Source of the DNA: Zerene cesonia
Taxonomy: Eukaryota > Arthropoda > Insecta > Lepidoptera > Pieridae
Direction of reading: 5' to 3'
DNA length: 64,000 bases
Assembly: GCF_012273895.1 (NCBI RefSeq)
Contig: NC_052119.1
Coordinates: 8,966,705 to 9,030,704 of the forward strand
Part shown: piece after piece, positions 1-11,636 of the stretch
Numbering within the stretch: the stretch's first letter is position 1
How the letters are laid out: each line of letters begins with the position of its first letter
Translations under genes and position numbers: made by a program
The notes under the pieces: generated by a model
Databases searched by the model: none
What the model was told of the DNA's origin: nothing
Seen by the model: the letters and a program-made list of their open reading frames with translations, nothing else

Positions 1-205
1 TTTATGTCACTTTTTATGTCATGTGCTGGGAGAGTCAGACGTCATTCCAGTTGCCCAGCTGTCTACGTACCAAATTTCATTGCAATCGGTTCAGTAGTTT
101 TTGCGTGAGTACGCAACAAACACACACACATCTTTACAAACTTTCGCATTTATAATATGACTAACGGCGCCCCGCGGTTTCACCCGCGTAAGTCCGTATC
201 CCATA
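1..205 (-). mobile_element. two abutting Helitron remnants
   Basis: About 45-158 matches the 5' half of the Lep1-like Helitron seen many times in this window (contains CAAATTTCATTGCAATCGG and CACACACACAT, ends at TTTATAATAT). About 163-205 is the start of a second copy (GCCCCGCGGTTTCACCCGCG). Both read in reverse relative to the canonical Helitron orientation. The window edge and internal deletions truncate them. There is no coding capacity. Confidence 0.55.
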
Positions 206-1958
206 ATAAATACTGCATACAATTGTTTGTCATTTTCGAACTAATTTACAAGATATATGGATAGTTATTTCGTGATTTATTTTTCAGTGTTGTTAATATT
301 CTAGAGACAGGCTTTAAATAGCTACAAAAAGTAGGCGTTCACTAGGGAATTTCTATAAATACCATAATAAATAGACGTTTGTTCAATTAAATTAACTACT
401 AAAATTTGTCAAGCTACGTAAACAGTATGTAATTAATAGATATAGTACCTATATCTATGATACAATTAGTAGGCATTTACCTTTGCTTTATTTACATTCT
501 AGAAAAATGTATGCATACCATAATTGGTTTAATTAAGTATTTCTGAGGATTTGCCAATGTATTTGCAAAATATCACCCAGTTCCAAAATATTATGTAATG
601 TCATATTTCTTTCAACTAATATCATTAACGGCTTGGTATTTAGCCAAATGTGAATACTGCTAATAAAGCCGCTGCAAGATGCGTCATATAAATCTCGACA
701 TTCGCTTGCGGTTTTGTAATCTCCGCTGCTTTTCTAAACGGCACGACTTTTGCAGCGCTGCAGCGATCTATAGACCGCAAGCTTGATGGAAATCCTCTAG
801 TTACCTTTGGTTTTGCTTAATTTGTTTTCTCGGAACCATAAATACAAATATGTGTTTCAAATATTCCAGTATTTAGTTTAGTATTATGTAGTATTTATGT
901 TTGTATCAATAACGTTAGCTGCATAACAGAATTAATATTAGCTACATTAATTTGCTGACTGTACGATGTCTGACTATGCTGTAAATACTTGATAGCCTTA
1001 TGCATTCGAGTACAGTACAAACAGCAAAAACGTGTAATTTTCCTTAATTCGTTTATGATACTACTATTGCTAGTATAATATCGTACTTTGTGTTGATAGA
1101 CTCAACATACAATAATTCAGATACCTACAACGGTGCTTGTCTATCTTAATTAATATCGATATGTCCCACGTGATGTTATAAGAAATAAATGAAAGTATTA
1201 CACGATAAGCTTTCTTATCTATATCTAACAAAAAATTGTATGAGTTTATTAAACAGGCTAAATATTTCTAACTAGACTGCACTCTATCGCACAATAAAGG
1301 CATTGAATTAAAAATAAAAAAAACATGTTTCAACTTATAAATGGTACAGACATCGTAAATCGTAAACCTAAATAAATAAAGAACGAAATCTGATTTTAAA
1401 CATTTACTTGCTCTGCGGTGATACATTTATAATTAAAAACTTGCACAGCTTTTTCGTACGTTTGTGAAAAAGGAGGATTATTGTTTTTTACTCCACAAGC
1501 TTGGTAATAACAAGAAGTATACGAGCGTTTCACCGTAACGAGCGCCTTAAAACAGTTATCAAATAAAACGTGCAATCCGCTGAGTGGCGATTTATGTTTA
1601 GGGTATAAATATAGGAAAATTACAAAGAAGGTTGGGCGAAGTGTGATTCGAATTTTTATACTATCGCTACATACCAATTACATGTCAAAGATAAATGTTA
1701 TGAAAACAGATCTTAATAACGTCTTTAATAATAAACTTCATTGTAAATTTATAGCCAATTGTAAGTCTGAGGTTTGGAAGGCGGAATCTCAGGACTTCGA
1801 ACATATATTATTAGGTAGGGACTGATAATTCATAATATTTACAGAAAAATTGGTGGTATCTTATATCATGCTTCCTTAACACTTATTGAAATGATAACTT
1901 CTTACGTGAGGGTAAATACGCTTCGTTACGCAACGCGTTACGGTTCTAGTATGTCTGG

Positions 1959-2007
1959 CATTCATTTATCTTACGCATATCCACTATATACGTAAGATAA
2001 ATGAATG
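1959..2007. repeat. perfect 17-bp inverted repeat (hairpin)
   Basis: CATTCATTTATCTTACG at 1959-1975 is the exact reverse complement of 1991-2007, with a 15-nt loop between them. It could form a cruciform or RNA hairpin. At 49 nt it is shorter than a normal insect pre-miRNA. No flanking element boundaries were recognised, so it may be the collapsed ends of a deleted MITE. Confidence 0.8.
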
Positions 2008-3649
2008 GATTAGTTTATTTATTATAAAAACTTCACTTTTGGATATTGCTGTCCTTTGCATTTACGTTCCCAATAATCTAATTGTGTGACTCCAAGTCCA
2101 AAAGGGAAAACGATAATTTTCGCATTCAAAGTTATTCTTTAATGTTAAAAAAGTTATAATGGATGCTCTAAAAGCTCTTATATTCGGAGTTATTTACGAA
2201 ATTACAACACATTATTTTATTTTCATCTCAGTAATAAATCATTTTACTTTATTTTACTCGTAGATTTATACATTGTTTCATGTTATGACGTCACGTGCTC
2301 GTATGATGCTCGTATTTATATGTGGGTATTTCGATATTTCTTTTTTTTTTATTAATTTCAAAAGGTGCCTTAGGTCTTACTCTTTGAGTGACTATAGTAT
2401 ATTTGTTGACGTATGTTTTATAACATATCAAGGCGATATTAAATATGATGGCACTAGCTGAGTGTCGCGTTTCACTTACACCATATATTTTTTTTTCAAA
2501 TCAGACTTGTACTTCCTGAGATAGGCTTGTTGAAATAAACTAACTCTTCGTACAAAATGCATTTATATTTTTTATATAGACGTTCAATTTAAGGTAGACA
2601 AAATACGCTACGTGTCTCTTGAAATGGTTAAATATTAATTTAGAAATGCTTGTTTTTATTTATATGTCTAAAAATATCTAGACAATAAATTCACTATAAC
2701 TAGAACAACACAAAAAAAATAAAAGCAATTCTAGTAACGTTTTACCGAGTTAATAGTCGTAGTCTTTTTAATAAACTAACAATCTTCGACATAAAATCAT
2801 TAGTAACGGTCGTGGAAAATATTGTTAATTTTCTACGCCCATAAGCATTCCGTTTATTATAATCCTCCGCTCTACTATTTACCCAATCAATTGTGAACTT
2901 TAATATCACAACCATTGAGTTAAAATTTCTACAGACCTACGTTACAGAACTGAAAATGCATAGAGCCGACGTCGCACCTGCTCACCTAAATATTTCCCAC
3001 AAGTTCAGCGACATTCGTGCAGACTGCATCGATCAGCTTGTTATGTTTCAGGTCTTTCCATTGACTCATGTCTGTAGCATCGACATTTTATATGCGAAGC
3101 AGTTTAACAATGTAACACTAGACTCTTTTGTTCTAATGCAAGAAACAGTCCTATGTTTTTTATTGATTTCCAGAAACAGGGAAAGGTTCTATGTTCGTCT
3201 GTATGTAATTGATTAAATTGACTTGATATTGACGAGTGGGTAGCGCTAAAAGTAATTATATTAATTTAATTTTCGCTTTTGCGTGGTTTTTAAGTCGGTA
3301 TAAGTTTTTTAAATTATCTGTTATACACATTAATTCATTTTATCTTTTTTATTGTATGTATTTATTAATTTTAACTTGCCAATTATATTAAAATTTTAAT
3401 AAGTTTTAGTTTGAGTTTGAAAACGCAAATGCATTCTAAGGACGAAAGGAGTCGAAAGTTATAAAGATCTTGCAATTTTCCAGAATTGGGCAATTTTATA
3501 TTTTGTGCAGAGATATGACTATGATTTTACGGATGTAATATAAACCGGTATATGGAATAGAATATTATGTAATATTCGTTTCTTCCTATCTATTGCTTAT
3601 TTAAAAAATTTCGTATAATGTATAAATATAAATGTAAATTAGCTTTGTC

Positions 3650-3790
3650 CCTCGTTTTCCCCCACGGCGTACATGACTTTATATAGTCTTCCTCAATAAG
3701 TACATTAATCAAATCAATTTTCAATTCATAGTTCCTGAGATCAGCGTATTCGGACAAACAAGCACTCCAGCTATATACTATCAGTAAAAA
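3650..3790 (-). repeat. degenerate Helitron-like repeat (TTCCTGAGAT family)
   Basis: Shares GTTCCTGAGAT followed by an ACAAACAA stretch, and an upstream GGCGTACAT...TAGTCTTCCTCAATAA, with the better copy at 57424-57592. Related stretches occur at 20293-20440 and 63440-63530. It is a decayed non-coding interspersed repeat. Confidence 0.5.
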
Positions 3791-5092
3791 ACACGCTCTT
3801 TATTTATTGCTCTGATTTCTTAAGACCTTTAATTGTATGTCGAAGCTAAAAGATGTTTTGATTTAAATGAGTTTAAATAACTTTTATAAACAAAGAAAAA
3901 TTCAGCAAAAGTGCGAAGTGGTAATTGAAAAGTGGGCTTAGTAATTTTTATTAATATATAATTTTTATTAACAGCAAGGAAGGAGGAAAGAACTTATCAA
4001 TCTTTATAGCTGAAGAATTTGTTAGTTTGCTTGTTTTGCTGTAACGCGTTTATCTACAGAACTACTTTTTCGATTTAGTTGAAAATTTGTACACAGATTG
4101 TTGGAGAATTGATGTAGTTTTTAATAATAATAATAACATATTATTGATGCTGCTTACAGAACATGTGTAGCTCGGGCTCTCTTCGTCACGACTGTATGGA
4201 TAAGATTGCGTATAATATATACATATTGTGTGTGAATAGCTAATTCGATGATATACTAATAAAACAAAATAAAAAAGCCATCTTTTCGCAATTTCCGTCT
4301 AGGTTTTACGGAGCAAGTACAATCATGGACGGAATTGCATCACCCCGGTCTCCACGGGTCAAATAATTCAGTTTGTGTTTTATTGAACCGGTGGATTTCC
4401 CCTGATTTCCGATTCCGAATGCTATTTCTAGAAACTATTAGCGTTCATTTTCGTATACACCGCCCGCAATTTTACGCTTGCAATAAGTTTAGCTCGTAGG
4501 TTCTGGTTCTAAAATTGAGAGGGTTTATGTTATTTTTTTAATTTTAATTTTATTTATTTATATAAGAGTTTGAGCGTGGACGCTAAATTAATTTTGCATT
4601 TGATGTCGTACTTGTCGATTTATGTTCTTTAAAGGCAAGTAATGTAGATATAAATAAATGAAACATATGCACACATTAAAACCTCCGATATTTATTAATT
4701 AGAAATGAAATAGCTTTCCGCCTGCGCAGTAAATTCCGATGGTATGTTTAACTGCGATAAAAAGTAAAATACTACTAATTATCTCGTCACTCTCTAGTGT
4801 TTACTAGCTATCTCCATGCACAAAAATCGTATCATAAATTTGCTTCGTTATGACGTGAAAGAAAGACAAGTAAACAAACAAGAACTTTTCATTTAACTAT
4901 CTCACTGCCCCATTTATCATATTAGTAGCAAATAAGTAATCAAGTACCTAATCAAAGCAAGGAAATGTTTTCGTAGTGATTATTATTATTACATTTATAT
5001 CTTTTTTACCTTTGATAATTGAAAATCAAACGAACTTACCAAGTGAAGTTCGATGACAATTATGTGAGCAGCTTCATTCGAAGCGATTTATC

Positions 5093-6092
5093 NNNNNNNN
5101 NNNNNNNNNNNNNNNNNNNNNNNNNNNNNNNNNNNNNNNNNNNNNNNNNNNNNNNNNNNNNNNNNNNNNNNNNNNNNNNNNNNNNNNNNNNNNNNNNNNN
5201 NNNNNNNNNNNNNNNNNNNNNNNNNNNNNNNNNNNNNNNNNNNNNNNNNNNNNNNNNNNNNNNNNNNNNNNNNNNNNNNNNNNNNNNNNNNNNNNNNNNN
5301 NNNNNNNNNNNNNNNNNNNNNNNNNNNNNNNNNNNNNNNNNNNNNNNNNNNNNNNNNNNNNNNNNNNNNNNNNNNNNNNNNNNNNNNNNNNNNNNNNNNN
5401 NNNNNNNNNNNNNNNNNNNNNNNNNNNNNNNNNNNNNNNNNNNNNNNNNNNNNNNNNNNNNNNNNNNNNNNNNNNNNNNNNNNNNNNNNNNNNNNNNNNN
5501 NNNNNNNNNNNNNNNNNNNNNNNNNNNNNNNNNNNNNNNNNNNNNNNNNNNNNNNNNNNNNNNNNNNNNNNNNNNNNNNNNNNNNNNNNNNNNNNNNNNN
5601 NNNNNNNNNNNNNNNNNNNNNNNNNNNNNNNNNNNNNNNNNNNNNNNNNNNNNNNNNNNNNNNNNNNNNNNNNNNNNNNNNNNNNNNNNNNNNNNNNNNN
5701 NNNNNNNNNNNNNNNNNNNNNNNNNNNNNNNNNNNNNNNNNNNNNNNNNNNNNNNNNNNNNNNNNNNNNNNNNNNNNNNNNNNNNNNNNNNNNNNNNNNN
5801 NNNNNNNNNNNNNNNNNNNNNNNNNNNNNNNNNNNNNNNNNNNNNNNNNNNNNNNNNNNNNNNNNNNNNNNNNNNNNNNNNNNNNNNNNNNNNNNNNNNN
5901 NNNNNNNNNNNNNNNNNNNNNNNNNNNNNNNNNNNNNNNNNNNNNNNNNNNNNNNNNNNNNNNNNNNNNNNNNNNNNNNNNNNNNNNNNNNNNNNNNNNN
6001 NNNNNNNNNNNNNNNNNNNNNNNNNNNNNNNNNNNNNNNNNNNNNNNNNNNNNNNNNNNNNNNNNNNNNNNNNNNNNNNNNNNNNNNNNNNN
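5093..6092. other. assembly gap of exactly 1000 N
   Basis: A run of exactly 1000 N, a round number that indicates a placeholder rather than a measured size. The two flanks (GATTTATC before, ACCGTGCAAGG after) share no overlap that I can see. The real length and content are unknown. Frames that appear to cross it are meaningless. Confidence 0.99.
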
Positions 6093-6179
6093 ACCGTGCA
6101 AGGCCCAAGCTAGATACGCTACTACATCACGTTAAGATAAATCGCAAAGAATGAAGCTGCGAAACATAATGTCATGATT

Positions 6180-6360
6180 AACACTCGTATAATAATATTT
6201 TCTTGTGTTTGATTTTACGCGAGCATCACAACTTTAGAAATTAACGACTTCTTAACGGATTTTAAACGCGATTCATTATATTATTGACCCGACGTTTCGA
6301 ACACTTTACAGCAAGGGTGGTCACGGGGAGACTGAGTTGTTACATATCTTGAAGGTCATA
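6180..6360 (+). repeat. dispersed repeat (GTGGTCACGGG family)
   Basis: Contains TTTACGCGAG, TTTAGAAATTAA, CGGATTTTAAACGCGATT, GACGTTTCGAACACTTTACAGC and GTGGTCACGGG in that order. The same blocks recur inverted at 17603-17771 and, more decayed, at 43484-43560. No open frame. It probably belongs to a non-autonomous element family common in Lepidoptera; the class is not determined. Confidence 0.6.
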
Positions 6361-6520
6361 CAAAAAACAACATTTTTTGTCTTGTTAAAGTTGTTTTTTA
6401 AAGTCTATAATTTCTAAACTCGTATAATAAGAAAAAAAGAAACACGCGTATCTTGCCTAACCGTAGCAACGCCTACCCTCTCGGCCACCCGTGATCCCAT
6501 TCTTTCAAAAATATTAAAAT

Positions 6521-6584
6521 TTTTTCTATTCTTTCAAAATTTCTCATTTATAAAGCATTTCAATGCTATAAAACTAAAAATTAA
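6521..6584 (-). repeat. short 65-bp repeat, copy 1 of 3
   Basis: Near-identical to the units at 15367-15433 and 20562-20627 (core AAAGCATTTCAATGCTATAAAACT). On the minus strand it ends in an A-rich tail, suggesting the extreme 3' end of a poly(A)-tailed retroelement. No clear target-site duplication was seen at this copy. Confidence 0.7.
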
Positions 6585-6894
6585 AAAAAAAAAGAAACAT
6601 TTGAAAGACACAATAAATTACTCATACTAAAGAACATCCCATTACACAATCTATCCGTCAAAACAATGTAATAATCGACTTCTAATCATATCAGCAAAGC
6701 CAAACTTGCAAGGGACACCAGTTTTTCTGCTCCATTACTGCTTATTATTGTTTCAGTGACGTTGTAAGTCTGTCAAACGCGTGATGAATAACAAACACGC
6801 GATCGTAATTGATAGATATGGGGAGGTAATGAACGTTACTTACACGCTATAAGGCTAGCGTGACGTATCCTCTGCGCTTATGAAGGTACAAAGG

Positions 6895-7160
6895 TCACAT
6901 GTGTTTTGTCAGTTTGTTATCAGTAAGGCGGGAAATAGTTTGGAGCTTGGGAGTCATGTACGCTTCGGTAAGAAGCAGTAATGCCGTATTCTTTTTCTCG
7001 CCCTTCTCAGTTCCTTTATTCCTTTCATCAATTATCTCTGACCCGTTAAAAGCGGACATCGCATTTGCAGCGGCCCTACCTCAGCAAATGTTCATGGGCG
7101 GTTGTGATCTCTTACTATCAGCCAAACCATCAACGCAGTTGCCCGCTATAACATCCTATC
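6895..7160 (+). mobile_element. poly(A)-family interspersed repeat, decayed copy
   Basis: Aligns with the 3' half of the better copy at 47792-48142 through the blocks AAAGCGG, GCATTTGCAG, AATGTTCATGGGCGG, GATC..TTAC.ATCAG and GTTGCCCGCTATAAC. The poly(A) tail is lost, and a Helitron begins about 20 bp downstream. Any open frame over this stretch is inside the repeat and is not a gene. Confidence 0.65.
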
Positions 7161-7180
7161 CTACTAATCCTACTAGTCCT

Positions 7181-7381
7181 TCCTACTAATATTATAAATG
7201 CGAAGGTTTGTAAGGATGTGTGTGTGTTTGTTGCTCTTTCACACAAAAACTGCTGAACCGATTGTATTGAAAGTTAGTACGTAGATAGCTGGATAACTGG
7301 AATAACATATAGGCAACTTTTTATCCCGATATTCCTACGGGATACGAACTTACGTGGGAGAAACCGCGGGGCACAGCTAGT
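7181..7381 (+). mobile_element. Lep1-like non-autonomous Helitron
   Basis: Starts TCCTACTAATATTATAAATG and ends with a GC-rich stretch AAACCGCGGGGC followed by ACAGCTAGT, the expected 5' TC and 3' CTAG ends of Helitrons. It is about 200 bp and non-coding. This copy is in the canonical orientation. Internal blocks (CACACAAAAACTGCTGAACC, ATCCCGATATTCC) are shared with at least five other copies in the window. Confidence 0.65.
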
Positions 7382-8832
7382 AAAAACTATCAGGAAGTAG
7401 ATATATGTTCACTATGCAATTCAATTCATTATGAATTAGAATCAGGCGATATTCCCAACTTCCCTGATCAAATAAATTTAAGATTTCTTATAACAGGCAT
7501 AACACAATAGGCTACGCAACCGCTACCCTTTTCATTCGATTTCTTCAATTCTGAAACTCTGCTGGCATGTTAATCGGAAACCACGGAGAAATACTGAATA
7601 GCTTTACGCAATACCAACGTCCAATAGATTAGAATATTCTCCCTAGAATCCGTAACTTCTTCACCTCGACAAAAGTTTATTTATTCAAGGAATGTTTTAT
7701 GAATTTATAACATAATTCATAGTCAAATTATCAGTTTCATGATAAAACAAAATAAGATAAATGCAAAAATGTAAAAATAGAAAAAGTCAAAATGGTTTAA
7801 TCCGTACACAGATTTTACCGGCTTAATTTAAAAACGTAGCAATTTTGTGAATTCGTTTTGTAATCCGTTATGCTATGCATTTAGTTGTAGATTTAGTTTC
7901 AGTTTCACGAGGATATGATGAAATGTTTTACGCCGAAAATGCTAGATGTTTTATTTTTTCGTTTCTTCATGTCCACTCTTGCTAATAAAATGTATGATTT
8001 TTGATCATTAAATTTATACGTTGCAAAATGATGTAATGAACAATAAGCATTGATTCGTGAGACAAATTATCTTTTAAGGCTCTATGATGAAATAATACAC
8101 AATATATTTTCTTTCACCATACTTATTAACATCCAATTTTACCCCTTTTCGGCTAACAAGTTTGATACGTAACCATTGTTGACTGGGTCATTTAGCAAAG
8201 TCGAAAAAGACAGGAGAATCGAAATGCCTCATCACGGAGTACAGTTGAGTTTGTTTCCCTAGATTACTCCACATTTCACGTAGCTGGAACAATCATAAAC
8301 GTAATTGCATTGCGTCCGTCCTACCGGTCCGAAAACTTAGTTTGTGTTCCATTAAAGCTGGGGATCATTTCGATTTCCTGAGTTCTTTTGGAATTTCATG
8401 AACAAAAATAATATTATTCCAAATTTATCGGATGTAGGCTATTCTCGATTAAGACTCGTCTATTGCGCAGGAGATGTATTACACACCCACACACCAGCAC
8501 ATTCTCACCCACCTACAAACACACACACATCCACACAAATCCACACACATACACACATTTTACTATAACAATCAACATTATTCATTCACTCAGATATAAT
8601 GTATTTTTCAAAAAATTCTCATGATTTCAGTAATGTCCATAATGTTCATTGTTTATCTTATAAATGTAACTGTAAATTCTTGGTGGCCTGGTGACCCGTA
8701 ACACAAGTATTTCATGCTTACCTCGGGCACCAGTCTCTCACAAATGATAGTAATAAGCAATAGATTTAACAATATATTGTACAGATAATCATTTGTGATT
8801 AGAAAATAAATAAATATTTTTTTTTATAAAAA
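7382..8832. other. intergenic, no gene recognised
   Basis: AT-rich, with no supported frame. An imperfect CA-rich microsatellite covers about 8483-8560 (repeated ACACACA units interrupted by TC and AA). Confidence 0.6.
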
Positions 8833-8905
8833 TGGCCTGAACCCTCATAGGAGGCCTGTGTCCCAGCAGTGGGAACATGTATGGGCTGATGATGATGAAT
8901 GATTA
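8833..8905 (+). repeat. SINE 3'-end fragment
   Basis: GGCCTGAACCCTCATAGGAG, GCCTGTGTCCCAGCAGTGGG and ATGGGCTGATGATGATGA match the 3' third of the complete SINE at 10998-11316. The tRNA-like head is absent, so this is a 5'-truncated copy or the tail of a partner LINE. Confidence 0.7.
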
Positions 8906-10014
8906 TTAAATTATTAAATTACTATAAGTATGAACGGGTGCAAATTTGTAATCTCTTGATCTGGATTTTGTATGTCAGATGTTCTTATAATAATATTGAA
9001 GGCGTTTTTGAATTCATTAATTAAGCTTATACCGTGAAACACATAAAATGTCGCACACCAATTAAATAGTGTATTCGAAAACTGCGATACAGACCTGGTA
9101 GAGATATATCCTAGTAGTTACATCCAACAGATCAATCTGCTCAAAAATGTAGAATCTGCTGATAATAAGGCAGTTTTTATAGTAATATTATTTCCCTAAT
9201 AGTCGCTTTATTGTTATGTTCGTCGGAATAAACGTAGTATATTTGAGTGACTGTACTTTTCTCGAGTAAATAAAAACTTCCATATAAACCGGCGTTCCAT
9301 CATATTTAACACTAATTTAGCGACAACACTCAACAGGGAGCCTCTGCAAAAATATTGCTCGAAACTTTTTTATTTACATTATATTTCCTTAGAAACCCAG
9401 CGAAGTGCCATTCCTGGGGGAATTGAATCTCTTTTGTGGGGAACGGCGGGACATTTCATTTGTTTTATGGCCATTTTCCCCAAAAACTGGGAGGTGCGAA
9501 ATTGGCAATACTTTCTGTGTAAATTGTTACAAAATATACGATAATATGACTGGTGCCAGACTGCCGTGTGTTTTGGCGCCAAGACTGCAGAATTTTTTTG
9601 GAGAAGATCTTTTCTTATCATGACACTCGAATTATTAGTATTAAAAATATCTCTTACGAATAATATATATCTGTATCGTTAGACTTAAAAACAATTATAA
9701 ATGGGTGCTTTATACAAAATAACGGAAATGCAATGTTTGATAATGTTTTATTATTATAGAATGATTTCGAAAATAATTTCACCACTAAATACTCGTAGTT
9801 ATCTAATTCGTAAATTACGTGATTAATTAATTATTTTAGTTTATACATCTGATTAATAAAAACATATAGAATTTCATACATTAATAAATTACGGCAAGTT
9901 TCACATAGGTGTTCGTTTCTATCAAGAAAGCAGTAAAAATTACAATGTTTTCATTTAATGCGTAGATATAATGGATTATTATGGAATTATGAAGCGACGA
10001 GATGAGCTTATTAT
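8906..10014. other. intergenic, no gene recognised
   Basis: No gene is supported. About 9390-9620 is noticeably richer in GC than its surroundings and is open on both strands for 70-80 codons, but the two frames contradict each other and show no motif. It may be a degraded insertion or a conserved non-coding block. Confidence 0.5.
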
Positions 10015-10220
10015 ATTACTAACTTCCTCCTAATGCTTTTCCCGCGGATATCAAAATTTCCGTTTTGTCCAAAGGGAGCATTTAATCGGTATAAAAAGTA
10101 TCCCAAGTCAGCTCACACCTTGTCTGTATACCAAATTTTATCACGTGTTTAGTAGTTTCAGTATGATTGACTTACAAACATCCAAACAAACAAACTTTCA
10201 TATTTACAATATTAGTTTGA
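10015..10220 (-). mobile_element. Helitron remnant
   Basis: Begins with a CCCGCGGATATCAAAATTTCCG head and ends ACAAACTTTCATATTTACAATATTAGT, matching in reverse the Helitron at 36447-36692 (shared GCATTTAATCGG and AGTCAGCTCA blocks). Non-coding. Confidence 0.5.
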
Positions 10221-10229
10221 AGTATGATA

Positions 10230-10305
10230 GTGGGCCTGAACCCTCATAGGAGGCCTGTGTCCCAGCATGTGGGATCATATATGGGCTGATGATGGTGATG
10301 ATGAT
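10230..10305 (+). repeat. SINE 3'-end fragment
   Basis: GGCCTGAACCCTCATAGGAG then CCTGTGTCCCAGCATGTGGG and ATGGGCTGATGATGGTGATG. A second 5'-truncated copy of the tail of the SINE at 10998-11316, ending in a GATGATG microsatellite. Confidence 0.7.
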
Positions 10306-10986
10306 GAGTGTGATTATATTATGTCCTTAAATTGTATTAATCCAACATTGCAATAAAACAAATAAGTTTGTTAATTAAAAACTTGAACTTTAAGTGTGTA
10401 TATTCTAATAGAATTCTAATTAAACAAATAAAAAAGTTTCCTTAATTACTTTTTTAAACTTGATCGTTTTCTTGTGCTAAATTAAACTGGATTTATTTCC
10501 GTAATTACTCGACTGAACCAGAGGTATTGCCTCGTATGTTTTGTTTAAGAGGCTACTCCTGATTACTTCGCGTATATAGGTCTCCAATTTGTAGGTTAGG
10601 TCAGATATCCTCGTAGGTATATGTATAGATATCATTAAGGTAAGTAAGTTCTGGTATAAATTTATACATTATTAAAGTTTAGGCAACTTTTTCCGTCTGT
10701 CTGTTTACGCTGTGGCGCCTGAATTCGCTGGAATTTGGTGAAATTTTGAATAGAGATTGACTAATATTTGGTAAAGGATATGTCATTTACTGCACTCATT
10801 TTATTTATTCAATTAGATTAAATAATGATTTAATTATTGAACACTTAACTTAGTTACACAATGAATAATTTTACAGTAAAAACGATAATCTTTATCCACT
10901 CGAATTTTGAATTTAATTCTGCATTATTTATGAAGGAAGCCATGCTTAATTCCTTTTAACTTTGCCTCGCGAAATTAATACTTATT

Positions 10987-11327
10987 ACAATGAGATAAAA
11001 AAAAAGCAGTGGTGGCTCAGTGGTGAGAACCTCGGACTTCAAAATCGATAAGTCGGGGTTCGAGACCGGGCGAGCGTGCAGGAAATAAATTGATTTTTCA
11101 ATTTATCTGCACATGTGGATAGCATGACCACTGCTTAAAACGGTGAAGGAAAACATCGTGAGGAAACCGGCATGTCCAAGAATCAAAAAGTTCGACGACA
11201 TGTGACATCTGCCAACCCGCACTTGGCCAGCGTGGTGGATTATGGCCTGAACCCTCATAGGAGGCCTGTGTCCCAGCAGTGGGAACATATATGGGCTGAT
11301 GACGACGACGACGACGACAATGAGATA
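10987..11327 (+). mobile_element. complete tRNA-derived SINE with target-site duplication
   Basis: The body, 10998-11316, carries a polymerase III A box (TGGCTCAGTGG, 11013-11023) and B box (GGTTCGAGACC, 11057-11067) about 34 bp apart, as in tRNA-derived SINEs. The 3' part ends in a GATGACGAC trinucleotide tail. An 11-bp perfect direct repeat, ACAATGAGATA, flanks it at 10987-10997 and 11317-11327. Intact promoter boxes and a perfect duplication argue for a fairly recent insertion. It resembles published lepidopteran tRNA-derived SINEs; the exact family name is not asserted. The short frames running through it are not genes. Confidence 0.85.
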
Positions 11328-11571
11328 TATATGTATGCTACATTTGACGTTAAAAAATGGACACGTAAGCATTCTGAAGAATTTGGTTAGTTTATAAGAT
11401 AACTATGAAAACGAAGTAAAATTGTTTTCTAATTTAATAACAATTCGGTCATTTGCCTAGATAAAAATCATCTTAATAGACAGATAAAATCACGATCTTG
11501 ATAAGATCGATAAGGAAATTTGTTATCAAATGTTATTTTTAACCACAGTTTAATTTGAACTGATATTTTAA

Positions 11572-11580
11572 TATAAAAAG
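11572..11580 (+). promoter_or_regulatory. TATA box of octapeptide-repeat gene
   Basis: TATAAAAAG lies 33 bp upstream of an ATCAGA initiator-like site (A at 11605), which matches insect core-promoter spacing. A GT splice donor follows at 11637. It would drive the gene whose coding exon starts at 12537. Confidence 0.6.
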
Positions 11581-11604
11581 AGCTGGAAAGAAATGGTTGT
11601 GATC

Positions 11605-11636
11605 AGAAGCTAAACATTCACAAATCAGCGCTGAAG
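11605..11636 (+). other. non-coding first exon of octapeptide-repeat gene
   Basis: Predicted 5' UTR exon of about 32 nt from the initiator to the strong donor GAAG|GTAAG. It contains no in-frame start. It would be spliced over a 900-bp intron (11637-12536) to the acceptor TTTTACAG at 12536. Exact start is inferred. Confidence 0.55.

Larger units (their letters stand above)
206..5092. other. intergenic, no gene recognised
   Basis: AT-rich DNA. The open frames here are short and lack splice context, signal peptides or recognisable motifs. The longest, 107 codons at 2893-3216, has no codon or motif support. Structured items are a 17-bp perfect inverted repeat at 1959-2007 and a repeat remnant at about 3650-3790, both listed separately. 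Confidence 0.6.

Noticed and set aside
2893..3216. 107-codon frame on the + strand
   Set aside because: No signal peptide, domain, promoter or splice context; composition is like translated AT-rich DNA.
5019..6113. Long frames on both strands across 5019-6113 and across 46241-47500
   Set aside because: They exist only because N codons cannot contain stops; they span the placeholder gaps and are not coding evidence.
6899..7189. 96-codon + frame
   Set aside because: Lies within a decayed interspersed repeat and the start of a Helitron.
9379..9623. Overlapping frames of 80 and 72 codons on opposite strands
   Set aside because: They overlap each other with no motif in either; the stretch is merely GC-richer than its flanks.
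11013..11067. A functional tRNA gene at the A/B boxes
   Set aside because: The boxes belong to a SINE head; acceptor and anticodon stems of a tRNA do not pair over this stretch as far as I can see.
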